A stretch of 64,000 bases of DNA, taken from assembly GCF_000702065.1 (NCBI RefSeq), contig NZ_JNKN01000005.1:1-64000 (forward strand), in the 5' to 3' direction. The notes below the pieces were generated by a model, which worked only from the letters and a program-made list of their open reading frames with translations, had not been told where the DNA came from and made no database searches. Shown piece by piece: positions 44,597 to 52,710 of this stretch (position 1 is its first letter; every line of letters starts with the position of its first letter). This stretch comes from Kandleria vitulina DSM 20405 (GTDB taxonomy: Bacteria > Bacillota_I > Bacilli_A > Erysipelotrichales > Coprobacillaceae). The translations under genes and the position numbers were made by a program.

Positions 44597-45886
44597 ATGT
44601 ATGAAGAAATATGTAATTCAATGAAAAGAACCATCTGGTACATAAAATCAGGTGTTGAATGGATTTTGATTGGACTGTTTGTAGGATGTATATGTGGTAT
44701 TGTTGGTACAGCTTTTGCATTAGGTATCAATTATGCGACATCATATCGTATGAGTCACGGGTTTATTCTTTATTTTCTGCCTTTGGCAGGGCCGGTGATT
44801 GTCTGGATCTATCATCGTTTAGATGTAGCGGGAAGAGGTACGAATGATATTATTGCGGCCGCAAGAGAAGGAAACTTCCTTCCTGTCTTGCTAATTCCTG
44901 CTATCTTCGTGAGTACAATCATTACCCATCTGTTTGGCGGATCGGCTGGACGAGAGGGAGCTGCTTTACAGATTGGTGGAGATATTGGTAATACTATTGG
45001 AAAATGTTTTAAGCTGGAGAAAAGAAAGGTGGGCATGATTACACGTGTAGGTATGTCTTCGTTCTTTGCAGCGCTGTTTGGTACACCGGTGGCAGCGACA
45101 GCTTTTGGGACTATGGTTATCAATGTCGGAGAGATTCCTTATTTAACAATTTTTCCTGCCTTGATTGCTTCTCTTGTCTCTTCTTCAATCTCTTATCATT
45201 GTGGTGTAGCACCAGTGAGATTCAATGTGGGAGTCCCTTCACTTGATTCCATCATGATCATTAAGATTGCGATCTTGGCGATGCTTTGTGCAATAGTTTC
45301 AGTATTATTTGTTAAGAGCTTATCTTTCTTTAATTATTTAATGAGAAAATATCTAAAGAATGCTTATGTCAGAGCACTTGTAGGTGGATGTATCATTGTC
45401 TTGCTTTCTTTATTGTTAAATACAAGAGACTATAATGGGGCAGGAATGGATGTCATCAGTAAGGCGCTTCTTAAAGGAGAAGCTTCCCCTGTTGCATTCA
45501 TCTGGAAAATCTTATTTACAGCCATCACACTTGAAGCGGGATATAAAGGTGGAGAAGTTGTTCCTACTTTCTTCATCGGTGCAACATTTGGATGTTTTGC
45601 CTCTACATTATTACAGATTCCACCACAGTTTGGGGCAGCCATTGGAATGATCGGTGTCTTTGGGGCGGCAACCAATTCCTTCCTATCACCACTTTTCTTA
45701 TCGGTAGAAGTATTTAGTGGTACAGGCATTATCTTCTTTGCGTTAGCTTGTATCATCTGTTATATCTATTCAGGATATTCGGGATTATATTCTTCACAGA
45801 TGATTGTTTTTTCAAAGGTGACAAGTGAACAGGTAGATGCGAAGACCAATCTATATCACACGGGAGATTGGTATAAATATCAATAA
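44597..45886 (+). CDS. CLC family antiporter, fluoride (CLC-F) type
   Basis: 429-residue membrane protein with ten or more hydrophobic segments. CLC signatures: GGSAGREGAALQIGGDIG and GYKGGEVVPTFFIGATFG. The latter, with GGEV in place of GGIF, is the pattern of the fluoride/proton CLC-F branch rather than chloride channels. Role: export of toxic fluoride (inferred from subfamily pattern). AAGGGGA sets the ATG at 44597; an upstream ATG at 44573 is rejected. No fluoride riboswitch core (GGNGATGG) is visible upstream. Confidence 0.75.
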   Translation: MYEEICNSMKRTIWYIKSGVEWILIGLFVGCICGIVGTAFALGINYATSYRMSHGFILYFLPLAGPVIVWIYHRLDVAGRGTNDIIAAAREGNFLPVLLIPAIFVSTIITHLFGGSAGREGAALQIGGDIGNTIGKCFKLEKRKVGMITRVGMSSFFAALFGTPVAATAFGTMVINVGEIPYLTIFPALIASLVSSSISYHCGVAPVRFNVGVPSLDSIMIIKIAILAMLCAIVSVLFVKSLSFFNYLMRKYLKNAYVRALVGGCIIVLLSLLLNTRDYNGAGMDVISKALLKGEASPVAFIWKILFTAITLEAGYKGGEVVPTFFIGATFGCFASTLLQIPPQFGAAIGMIGVFGAATNSFLSPLFLSVEVFSGTGIIFFALACIICYIYSGYSGLYSSQMIVFSKVTSEQVDAKTNLYHTGDWYKYQ

Positions 45887-45892
45887 ATCTAT

Positions 45893-45919
45893 TTGACAAC
45901 AGCTTTTTTGTGCTATAAG
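45893..45919 (+). promoter_or_regulatory. promoter of tyrS T-box
   Basis: TTGACA (45893-45898), 15-base spacer, TATAAG (45914-45919). Confidence 0.65.
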
Positions 45920-45925
45920 ATAAAT

Positions 45926-46137
45926 GCAAGCGATGAAAAAGACAAGTAGTCATATTGAATGAACAAGAGAGCTTATGGGTGGTGCAAATAAGCCAGGAGA
46001 TATGATGAATACACTTTGGAGCAGCTAAGTGCAAAGCTTAGACGGAGAGAGACTTCGTTATCAACTAAGAGAGTGTACAGATGTACAAATAAAGGTGGTA
46101 CCGCGAGAATTCGTCCTTTAGGAGGAATTCTCTTTTT
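45926..46137 (+). ncRNA. tyrosine T-box leader
   Basis: Stem I: GATGAAAAAGACAAGTAGTC, GAGAGCTTATGGGTGGTGC, then GATGAA-TAC-A-CTTTGGAG, giving specifier TAC (46010-46012), tyrosine. T-box motif AAAGGTGGTACCGCG (46091-46105). Terminator GAGAATTC...GAATTCTC (46105-46132) plus five T. Matches the downstream gene. Confidence 0.95.
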
Positions 46138-46159
46138 ATTTATATACAGGAGGAACAAC

Positions 46160-47386
46160 ATGGGTATTTATGAAGAGTTAGTGTGGAGAGGCTTAATCAA
46201 GGATGTTTCTTCTCCAGAACTTAAAGACAAATTAAACAATGGCGGATTAACATTCTATATTGGAACTGATCCAACTGGAGATAGTCTTCATATTGGTCAT
46301 TTCTCATCATTCTTGATTAGTAAGAGACTTAAGGATGCAGGACATCATCCTATTCTTCTTGTTGGAGGAGGAACTGGATTAATTGGTGATCCTAAGCCAA
46401 CTGCTGAAAGACCAATGATCACTTATGAACAGGTAGAACATAACTTCAACTGTCTAAAAAAACAGGCTGAAGATATCTTTGGCTTTGAAGTCGTTAACAA
46501 CTATGACTGGTACAAAGATATGAACTTCATTGATTTCTTAAGAGATTATGGTAAATATTTCAATGTCAGCTACATGTTAAATAAAGATATCATCAAAAGA
46601 CGTCTAGATGAAGGAATCACATATGCAGAATTCTCATATATGATCTTACAGGCTATGGACTTCTACGTATTACATAAAGAAAGAGGCGTAGATATGCAGG
46701 TTGCAGGACAGGATCAGTGGGGTAATATCACTGCTGGTATTGAACTTGCAAGAAAGAAAGATGGTAGTGAATTATTAGGATTCACTATGCCATTATTGAC
46801 TAAGAGTGATGGTACTAAATTCGGTAAGTCTGAAGGAAAAGCAATCTGGCTTGATCGTGAAAAGACTTCACCATATGAAATGTATCAGTTCTTTATTAAC
46901 AGTGAAGATGAAAAGGTTATTGACTATCTTAAATTCTTAACATTCTTATCAAAAGAAGAAATTGAAGCATTAGAAGAAAGTCATAAGAAAGAACCACATA
47001 AAAGAGAAGCGCATAAAGCACTTGCTAAAGAAGTTATCACTTTCCTTCATGGAGAAGAAGCCTATGAAGAAGCCGTTGCCATTTCACAGATGCTATTTAG
47101 TGGACAGATCAAAGATTTAACTTATGATCAGGTAAAAGAATGCTTCAATGGTGTACCAACAGTAGAAGTAGATGAAGACTTAATGATCTTAAATGCCTTA
47201 GTAAAAGTGGGAGCTGCTTCATCAAACAGAGAAGCACGTCAGTTTGTAAAAGGTGGATCAGTGATGGTCAATGGAGAAAAAGTCACTGATGAAAAATTTG
47301 TAGTAGCGAAAGCCAACGCTTATGGCGAAAAAGCAACAGTTATCCGTAGAGGAAAGAAAAAATATTTCGTTATTAATCACAAGTAA
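46160..47386 (+). CDS. tyrS: tyrosyl-tRNA synthetase
   Basis: 408-residue class Ic enzyme: HIGH-type motif SLHIGHFSS, tyrosine-binding region YMILQAMDFYVL and QVAGQDQWGNI, KMSKS-type KFGKSEG, and C-terminal S4 RNA-binding domain (about 340-408; REARQFVKGGSVMVNGEKV). AGGAGGAA sets the ATG at 46160; the frame extends into the leader but is not translated there. Confidence 0.97.
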   Translation: MGIYEELVWRGLIKDVSSPELKDKLNNGGLTFYIGTDPTGDSLHIGHFSSFLISKRLKDAGHHPILLVGGGTGLIGDPKPTAERPMITYEQVEHNFNCLKKQAEDIFGFEVVNNYDWYKDMNFIDFLRDYGKYFNVSYMLNKDIIKRRLDEGITYAEFSYMILQAMDFYVLHKERGVDMQVAGQDQWGNITAGIELARKKDGSELLGFTMPLLTKSDGTKFGKSEGKAIWLDREKTSPYEMYQFFINSEDEKVIDYLKFLTFLSKEEIEALEESHKKEPHKREAHKALAKEVITFLHGEEAYEEAVAISQMLFSGQIKDLTYDQVKECFNGVPTVEVDEDLMILNALVKVGAASSNREARQFVKGGSVMVNGEKVTDEKFVVAKANAYGEKATVIRRGKKKYFVINHK

Positions 47387-47410
47387 GAAACCTTAGGGTT
47401 TCTTTCTTTT
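47385..47410 (+). terminator. tyrS terminator
   Basis: AAGAAACC / GGTTTCTT, loop TTAG, T-rich tail. Confidence 0.8.
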
Positions 47411-47452
47411 GTTTAATGAAAGATTATGATAGAATGACACCGGTGATAAAAA

Positions 47453-48292
47453 ATGGAAAATGGAATTCTACTTATTAATAAAGAAGCAGGCATGACAAGC
47501 CACGATGTTGTTAATCGGGTAAGAAAAATCATGCATACAAAAAAAGTCGGTCATGCGGGTACATTGGATCCAGATGCAACAGGTGTACTGGTTCTTTGTA
47601 TCAATAAAGCTACAAAAGCCTTGCAGTTTTTAACTGCTGATGAGAAGGAATATATTGCGACAATGAGTTTAGGAACTTCAACTACAACTTATGATGCAAG
47701 CGGTGATGTCACTAGTGAAAAAGAGTTTACAGGATATCATCATCTAGAAGAAGTACTTTCTTCTTTTATCGGTAAACAAAAGCAGGTCCCACCAATGTAT
47801 TCTGCTATTAAGGTCAATGGTAAGAAGCTTTATGAATATGCAAGAGAAGGCAAGAAGATTGAAGTTGAACCACGTGATATAGACATCAAGGAAATTGAAC
47901 TTCTTAAAGAAGAAGGACATGAAATTACCTTTCGTGTCAAATGTTCAAAAGGAACTTATATTCGTTCTCTTTGTGTCGATCTTGCTAAAGCATTGGGTTA
48001 TCCTGGACATATGAAAAAGCTTATCCGTACACAATCAGGTGCTTTTAGAATTGATGATTGTATCACGCTGTCAGAGTTAGAACAGGGAGAATACAAGATC
48101 ATCTCATTAGAAGAGGCATTCTCTTCTTTTGATAAGATAGTCGTAGAAGATGATAGTATAGTCACAACTGGAAAAAAGATTAAGAGTGATATTGATCATC
48201 AGGTTGCCGTCTATTCAAAAAGCGGTGCCCTTTTAGCAATCTATGGTCCAGATGGAAAAGGAAATCTTAAAAGCATGAGAGGTCTTTTTTAA
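47453..48292 (+). CDS. truB: tRNA pseudouridine(55) synthase
   Basis: 279 residues; makes pseudouridine 55 in the T loop of tRNAs. Catalytic Asp39 in HAGTLDPDATGVL, plus PPMYSAIKVNGKKLYEYAREG and KCSKGTYIRSLCVDLA. The C-terminal region is short, as in Firmicutes. The stop overlaps the ribF start by one base. Confidence 0.96.
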   Translation: MENGILLINKEAGMTSHDVVNRVRKIMHTKKVGHAGTLDPDATGVLVLCINKATKALQFLTADEKEYIATMSLGTSTTTYDASGDVTSEKEFTGYHHLEEVLSSFIGKQKQVPPMYSAIKVNGKKLYEYAREGKKIEVEPRDIDIKEIELLKEEGHEITFRVKCSKGTYIRSLCVDLAKALGYPGHMKKLIRTQSGAFRIDDCITLSELEQGEYKIISLEEAFSSFDKIVVEDDSIVTTGKKIKSDIDHQVAVYSKSGALLAIYGPDGKGNLKSMRGLF

Positions 48293-49209
48293 TGAATGTC
48301 ATATATCTTGATAAAGAGTATCTTACTGATGAACATTATGCATTGGCATTAGGGTTTTTTGATGGCTTGCATCAAGGCCATCTTGCTTTAGTTGATGAAG
48401 TGAAAAAGATTGCGGATGAGAAACACTTAAAAAGTGCAATCATGACTTTTGATCGTCATCCTTTATCATTATTAAAGAATGAAAAATGTCAGTCATTGAT
48501 TTCCTCTAATGATCGCATTGAACTATTGGCAGATATGGGGATTGATACATTGTTTGTGATTCGCTTTACAATGGATGTAGCGAAGCTTTCACCACAGGCT
48601 TTTATTGATCAGTATCTTAAACATGTGGATCATCTTGTCGTAGGATTTGATTTTCATTTTGGACATAAGAACAAGGGAGATGTTTCATCATTATCCCACC
48701 AGCATTTTGAAGTCTCAGTTATTGCACCGATCATGTATGATGAGAAGAGAAAAGTATCTTCTACGCTTATTAAAGAACTGCTTACAAGTGGGAATGTCGA
48801 AGAAGCGAATCGTCTTTTGACAAGACCGTTTTCAATCAGGGGAGAAGTAGTACATGGCAAGAAGAGAGGAAGAACGATAGGCTATCCTACGGCCAATGTT
48901 GATTTTGATAGTTATTATGTAATAAGAAGAGGTGTCTATGGCGTAAGAGTTAAACTCAATGATAGCGTTTATTACGGAATGGGCAATGTGGGAATTAATC
49001 CTACTTTCAATGAACTTTCTAATGATCTATTGGAAGTGCATATCTTTGATTTAGATGAAGATCTTTATGGTAAAACAATTAAGGTTGAATTTATAAAATT
49101 TATAAGAGATGAAAAGACTTTTTCTAATATTGAAGAACTCAAGCTTCAGCTTAAAAAGGATGAAGAACAAATTAAAAAAACATTGACAATAACGAAATAT
49201 TCTATATAA
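48292..49209 (+). CDS. ribF: bifunctional riboflavin kinase / FMN adenylyltransferase
   Basis: 305 residues converting riboflavin to FMN and FAD. Adenylyltransferase half (1-150): LGFFDGLHQGHLAL, DFHFGHKNKGD, and SSTLIKELL. Kinase half (about 180-300): GKKRGRTIGYPTANVDF and GMGNVGINPTF. Translationally coupled to truB. Confidence 0.96.
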   Translation: MNVIYLDKEYLTDEHYALALGFFDGLHQGHLALVDEVKKIADEKHLKSAIMTFDRHPLSLLKNEKCQSLISSNDRIELLADMGIDTLFVIRFTMDVAKLSPQAFIDQYLKHVDHLVVGFDFHFGHKNKGDVSSLSHQHFEVSVIAPIMYDEKRKVSSTLIKELLTSGNVEEANRLLTRPFSIRGEVVHGKKRGRTIGYPTANVDFDSYYVIRRGVYGVRVKLNDSVYYGMGNVGINPTFNELSNDLLEVHIFDLDEDLYGKTIKVEFIKFIRDEKTFSNIEELKLQLKKDEEQIKKTLTITKYSI

Positions 49210-49210
49210 T
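49183..49210 (+). promoter_or_regulatory. promoter of rpsO
   Basis: TTGACA (49183-49188), 16-base spacer, TATAAT (49205-49210), overlapping the end of ribF. Confidence 0.85.
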
Positions 49211-49215
49211 TACAA

Positions 49216-49270
49216 GTGCGGCTATTGCTAGGATTCACGCACCTCCAAGCGCGGTTCTTGGAAATAGCTA
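49216..49270 (+). promoter_or_regulatory. structured leader of rpsO, possible S15 autoregulatory site
   Basis: GTGCG (49216-49220) pairs with CGCAC (49238-49242); CCAAG (49245-49249) pairs with CTTGG (49257-49261). The loop sequence GCTATT (49221-49226) can pair with AATAGC (49263-49268), giving a pseudoknot or alternative fold. S15 represses its own mRNA through leader structures in other bacteria; here it is inferred. Confidence 0.6.
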
Positions 49271-49298
49271 AGTAATAATTATTAAGGAGGACATATTC

Positions 49299-49565
49299 AT
49301 GTTAACTAAAGAAGAAAGAACAGCAATTATCAAAGAATACGGAAGAAAAGAAGGAGATACTGGTTCAGCAGAAGTACAGATTGCTTTATTGACTGCAGAT
49401 ATCAATAAATTAAACGGTCACTTCAAACAGCATCCAAAGGATAAACACGGTAACCGTGGTTTATTAAAGAAAATCGGACGTAGAAGAGATATGTTAAAAT
49501 ATCTTAAAGGTGAAGACCTTGACAGATATACAACATTAGTTGACAAGTTAGGTTTAAGAAGATAA
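49299..49565 (+). CDS. rpsO: 30S ribosomal protein S15
   Basis: 88 residues, standard length, basic; binds 16S rRNA early in small-subunit assembly. Seen: [23 protein letters not shown] and [25 protein letters not shown] before the ATG. Own promoter, leader and terminator, upstream of pnp. Confidence 0.98.
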   Translation: MLTKEERTAIIKEYGRKEGDTGSAEVQIALLTADINKLNGHFKQHPKDKHGNRGLLKKIGRRRDMLKYLKGEDLDRYTTLVDKLGLRR

Positions 49566-49572
49566 TTATTAA

Positions 49573-49609
49573 AATAGGAACATTGGAGATCCAATGTTCC
49601 TATTTTTCT
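49573..49609 (+). terminator. rpsO terminator
   Basis: AATAGGAACATTGG / CCAATGTTCCTATT, 14-bp perfect stem, loop AGAT, T run. Confidence 0.92.
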
Positions 49610-49673
49610 AATAAATGTAAATTAATTTTGTGGAAATCCATCACCATGGGGTGAGGATAGTAGAGGTGAGAAA

Positions 49674-51815
49674 ATGGCGAAACAAGTATTTAGTACAGAA
49701 TTTCATGGAAAAACGCTTACTGTTGAAGTAGGTGAATTAGCAAAACAGGCTAATGGAAGCTGTCTTGTCAGATACGATGATACAGTAGTCCTTTCTACAG
49801 CTTGTGCAGGTAATACACCTAAAGATGTAGACTTTTTCCCATTAACTGTAACTTATGAAGAAAAAATGTATTCTGTCGGAAAAATTCCTGGCGGATTCTT
49901 AAAAAGAGAAGGTAGACCAAGTGAACATGGTACATTAACAGCACGTATGATTGATAGACCAATCAGACCATTGTTCGCTGATGGGTTTAGAAATGAAGTA
50001 CAGGTTGTCAATACTGTTATGTCAGTAGATCCTAATGCGAGCCCAGAAATGGCAGCTATGCTTGGTGCATCTATTGCATTATCAGTGTCTGATATTCCTT
50101 TTAATGGTCCAATTGCTGGTGTTAATGTGGGCTTAATTGATGGTGAATACACAATCAATGCTGGTCCTGAATTAATGGAAAAGAGCGAATTGAACCTTGA
50201 AGTTGCTGGTACAAAATTTGCGATTAACATGGTAGAAGCAGATTCTAAGGAAGTTTCTGAAGAAACAATGTTAAATGCGATTTTATTTGGTCATGAAGAA
50301 ATTAAGAAATTAATTGCTTTTGAAGAAGAAATCGTGGCAGCATGCGGTAAAGAAAAGATGGAAATTCCTCTATTCACATTGGATGAAACAATTGTTCATG
50401 ATGTAACAGAAATTGCCAATGATCGTATGAAAGCAGCTATCTCTATTCCAGGTAAGCTTGAAAGATATGGCGCAATTGATGCTTTAAAAGAAGAAGTTGT
50501 TGCTTCTTATGAAGAAAAAGAATATGCGGATATCGCAGAACATGATAGTACAATCAAGCAGGTAAAGATGGTCTTAGATGATCTTGAAAAAGAAGAAGTA
50601 AGACGTTTAATTACTGAAGACAAAGTTAGACCAGATGGTCGTAAGCTTGATGAAATCAGACCTTTAAATGCACAGGTTGATTTATTGCCAAGAGTACATG
50701 GTTCCGCATTGTTTACTCGTGGTGAAACACAGGTTATGTCAGTTGTGACATTAGGTGCATTAAGTGAAATCCAGAAGATCGATGGTCTTGGAAATGAAAC
50801 AGAAAAAAGATGGATGCATCATTACAACTTCCCACCTTATTCAGTAGGTGAAACAGGAAGAATGGGGGCACCAGGACGTCGTGAAATCGGTCATGGTTAC
50901 TTAGGAGAAAGAGCATTACGTCAGGTTATGCCTTCTGAAGAAGAATTCCCATATACAATCAGAGCGGTTGCAGAAGTATTGGAATCTAATGGTTCATCAT
51001 CTCAGGCTTCAATCTGTGCCTCTACTATGGCATTGATGGCTGCTGGTGTACCAATCAAGAGCCCGGTTGCTGGTATCGCTATGGGACTTGTCACTAAGGG
51101 TGACAACTATACAATCTTAACTGATATCCAGGGTATGGAAGATCATTTAGGTGATATGGACTTTAAGGTTGCTGGTACATCAAAAGGTATCTGTGCTTTA
51201 CAGATGGATATCAAGATCGATGGTATCACTAAAGAAATCTTAGAAGAAGCATTAGCTCAGGCTAAGAAGGCAAGAGCTGAAATCATGGATGTTATCTTGG
51301 AAGCTATTCCTGCACCAAGAGATCATTTATCTCCATATGCTCCAAAATATGCAACTATGCGTATTGAAGTTGACCAGATCAAAGATGTTATCGGTAAAGG
51401 TGGAGAAACAATCAATGATATCATTGAAAAATGTGATGATGTCAAGATTGATATCGATGATGAAGGTTTAGTGACAATCTATCATTATAGCCAGGAAGCT
51501 ATCGATAAGGCTGTCAAGATGATTGAAGATATCACTAGAAAAGCTAATGTTGGTGAAATCTATGATGGTAAGGCAGTCAGAGTAGAAGACAAGTATGCCT
51601 TCATTGAATTATTCCCAGGAACAAACGGTTTCTTACACGTAAAAGATGTTGCATGGGATCGTACTGAAAAAGTATCTGATGTTATCAAGTTAGGTGACAT
51701 TGTAAAAGTTAAGGTTACAAAAATCACTGACAAGGGTGTCAATGTTTCAAAGAAAGCATTAATGCCTCGTCCAGTTAAAAAAGAAGAAAAGAAAGAAGAA
51801 ACAGCTGATGAGTAA
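49674..51815 (+). CDS. pnp: polynucleotide phosphorylase
   Basis: 713-residue 3'-5' phosphorolytic exoribonuclease. Two RNase PH domains (about 10-215 and 310-535), [16 protein letters not shown] and [27 protein letters not shown], then KH (about 550-610, [13 protein letters not shown]) and S1 (about 620-690, [20 protein letters not shown]). Overlaps the maf gene by 8 bases. Confidence 0.97.
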   Translation: MAKQVFSTEFHGKTLTVEVGELAKQANGSCLVRYDDTVVLSTACAGNTPKDVDFFPLTVTYEEKMYSVGKIPGGFLKREGRPSEHGTLTARMIDRPIRPLFADGFRNEVQVVNTVMSVDPNASPEMAAMLGASIALSVSDIPFNGPIAGVNVGLIDGEYTINAGPELMEKSELNLEVAGTKFAINMVEADSKEVSEETMLNAILFGHEEIKKLIAFEEEIVAACGKEKMEIPLFTLDETIVHDVTEIANDRMKAAISIPGKLERYGAIDALKEEVVASYEEKEYADIAEHDSTIKQVKMVLDDLEKEEVRRLITEDKVRPDGRKLDEIRPLNAQVDLLPRVHGSALFTRGETQVMSVVTLGALSEIQKIDGLGNETEKRWMHHYNFPPYSVGETGRMGAPGRREIGHGYLGERALRQVMPSEEEFPYTIRAVAEVLESNGSSSQASICASTMALMAAGVPIKSPVAGIAMGLVTKGDNYTILTDIQGMEDHLGDMDFKVAGTSKGICALQMDIKIDGITKEILEEALAQAKKARAEIMDVILEAIPAPRDHLSPYAPKYATMRIEVDQIKDVIGKGGETINDIIEKCDDVKIDIDDEGLVTIYHYSQEAIDKAVKMIEDITRKANVGEIYDGKAVRVEDKYAFIELFPGTNGFLHVKDVAWDRTEKVSDVIKLGDIVKVKVTKITDKGVNVSKKALMPRPVKKEEKKEETADE

Positions 51816-52350
51816 GATTATTCTTGCGAGCAGCTCTCCTAGAAGAAAAGAACTTTTAAAAAGAGAAGGCATCGACTTTATGGTCGATGCCTCTTGCATA
51901 GATGAGGTTCTAGATGAGAGTCTGCCACTAAAAAGCAGACTGATGAAATTATCTTATGATAAAGGTGAACCTATTCATAAGAAATATCCTAAAGACATCG
52001 TGATCAGTGCGGATACGATAGTCTTTCATAATGATGAGATTATCGGTAAAGCAAGTGATAAAGAGGATGCAAGAAGAATCTTATTATCATTATCAAATGA
52101 TAAGCAGATTGTCTTTACTTCAGTTACAATCTTTAAGGAAGACATGATTATTTCCTTTATTGATGAAACAGCGGTGTACTTTAAGGATATTGAAGGTATG
52201 ATTGATGATTATCTTCTTCATGATGAATGGAAAGGTAAGGCAGGCGCCTACGCTATTCAGGGCATGGCTTCAAAGTTTGTAGATCATATTGAAGGAGATA
52301 TCGATACAGTTATCGGCCTTCCTGTTAAACGTGTTGTAGAACTTATTTAG
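51808..52350 (+). CDS. maf: Maf family nucleotide pyrophosphatase
   Basis: 180 residues. N-terminal [26 protein letters not shown] with the catalytic Asp, [11 protein letters not shown], and [16 protein letters not shown]. Maf proteins hydrolyse dTTP, UTP or modified nucleotides and affect septation. Translationally coupled to pnp (ATGAGTAA overlap). Confidence 0.92.
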   Translation: MSKIILASSSPRRKELLKREGIDFMVDASCIDEVLDESLPLKSRLMKLSYDKGEPIHKKYPKDIVISADTIVFHNDEIIGKASDKEDARRILLSLSNDKQIVFTSVTIFKEDMIISFIDETAVYFKDIEGMIDDYLLHDEWKGKAGAYAIQGMASKFVDHIEGDIDTVIGLPVKRVVELI

Positions 52351-52366
52351 TACAAAGGAGACAGGA

Positions 52367-52594
52367 ATGAAATATTGGGATATATTCAAGAAGATTGATG
52401 ATTAAAGACAATTATGTATCCCTATGTTACTTGTTTTCTCCTTTGTTTAAAGATTAGAAGATATGGAATATCTTAATCGTATATCCATTCTTGTGCATGA
52501 TCTGGTGATAGAGTTTGATATCATTAAGGTGAATAAAATGCTTTATCCAGTGGATGCTATTAAATATATGAAACAAAGAAATGCAGATTATTGA
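52367..52594 (+). pseudogene. possible decayed 76-codon reading frame
   Basis: A strong ribosome site (AAAGGAGACAGGA) precedes an ATG encoding MKYWDIFKKIDD, then TAA. The same frame continues past a second TAA (52448-52450) into 43 codons starting at 52463 (MEYLNRISILVHDLVIEFD and onward), ending in a TGA that lies in a terminator loop. A single frame with two stops between a good start and a good terminator looks like a recently broken small gene. Product unknown. The rest of the 360-base gap holds the terminator and clpB promoter. Confidence 0.4.
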
Positions 52595-52610
52595 GATAAT
52601 CTGTATTTTT
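52582..52610 (+). terminator. terminator of pnp-maf transcription unit
   Basis: CAGATTAT / ATAATCTG, loop TGAG, extended by flanking pairs, then TTTTTT. Confidence 0.82.
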
Positions 52611-52623
52611 TAATAAACTATTT

Positions 52624-52696
52624 TTAGCACTTCTATATTGACAGTGCTAAAAATAATGTTATACTGTATTTAGCACAGAGAGATATAGAGTGCTAA
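52624..52696 (+). promoter_or_regulatory. clpB promoter with two CIRCE operators
   Basis: CIRCE 1: TTAGCACTT-N9-CAGTGCTAA (52624-52650), overlapping -35 TTGACA (52638-52643). The -10 is TATACT (52660-52665), spacer 16. CIRCE 2: TTAGCACAG-N9-GAGTGCTAA (52670-52696), over the transcript start. Arms match the HrcA consensus at 7 to 9 of 9 positions. Confidence 0.9.
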
Positions 52697-52710
52697 AAGG
52701 AGTGATAGAT

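Noticed and set aside
44241-44624. Plus-strand open frame of 127 codons before the CLC gene
   Set aside because: No ribosome site, unusual composition, and it runs into the real CLC start in another frame.
46016-46159. N-terminal extension of tyrS
   Set aside because: The extra codons lie within the T-box and terminator; AGGAGGAA places the start at 46160.
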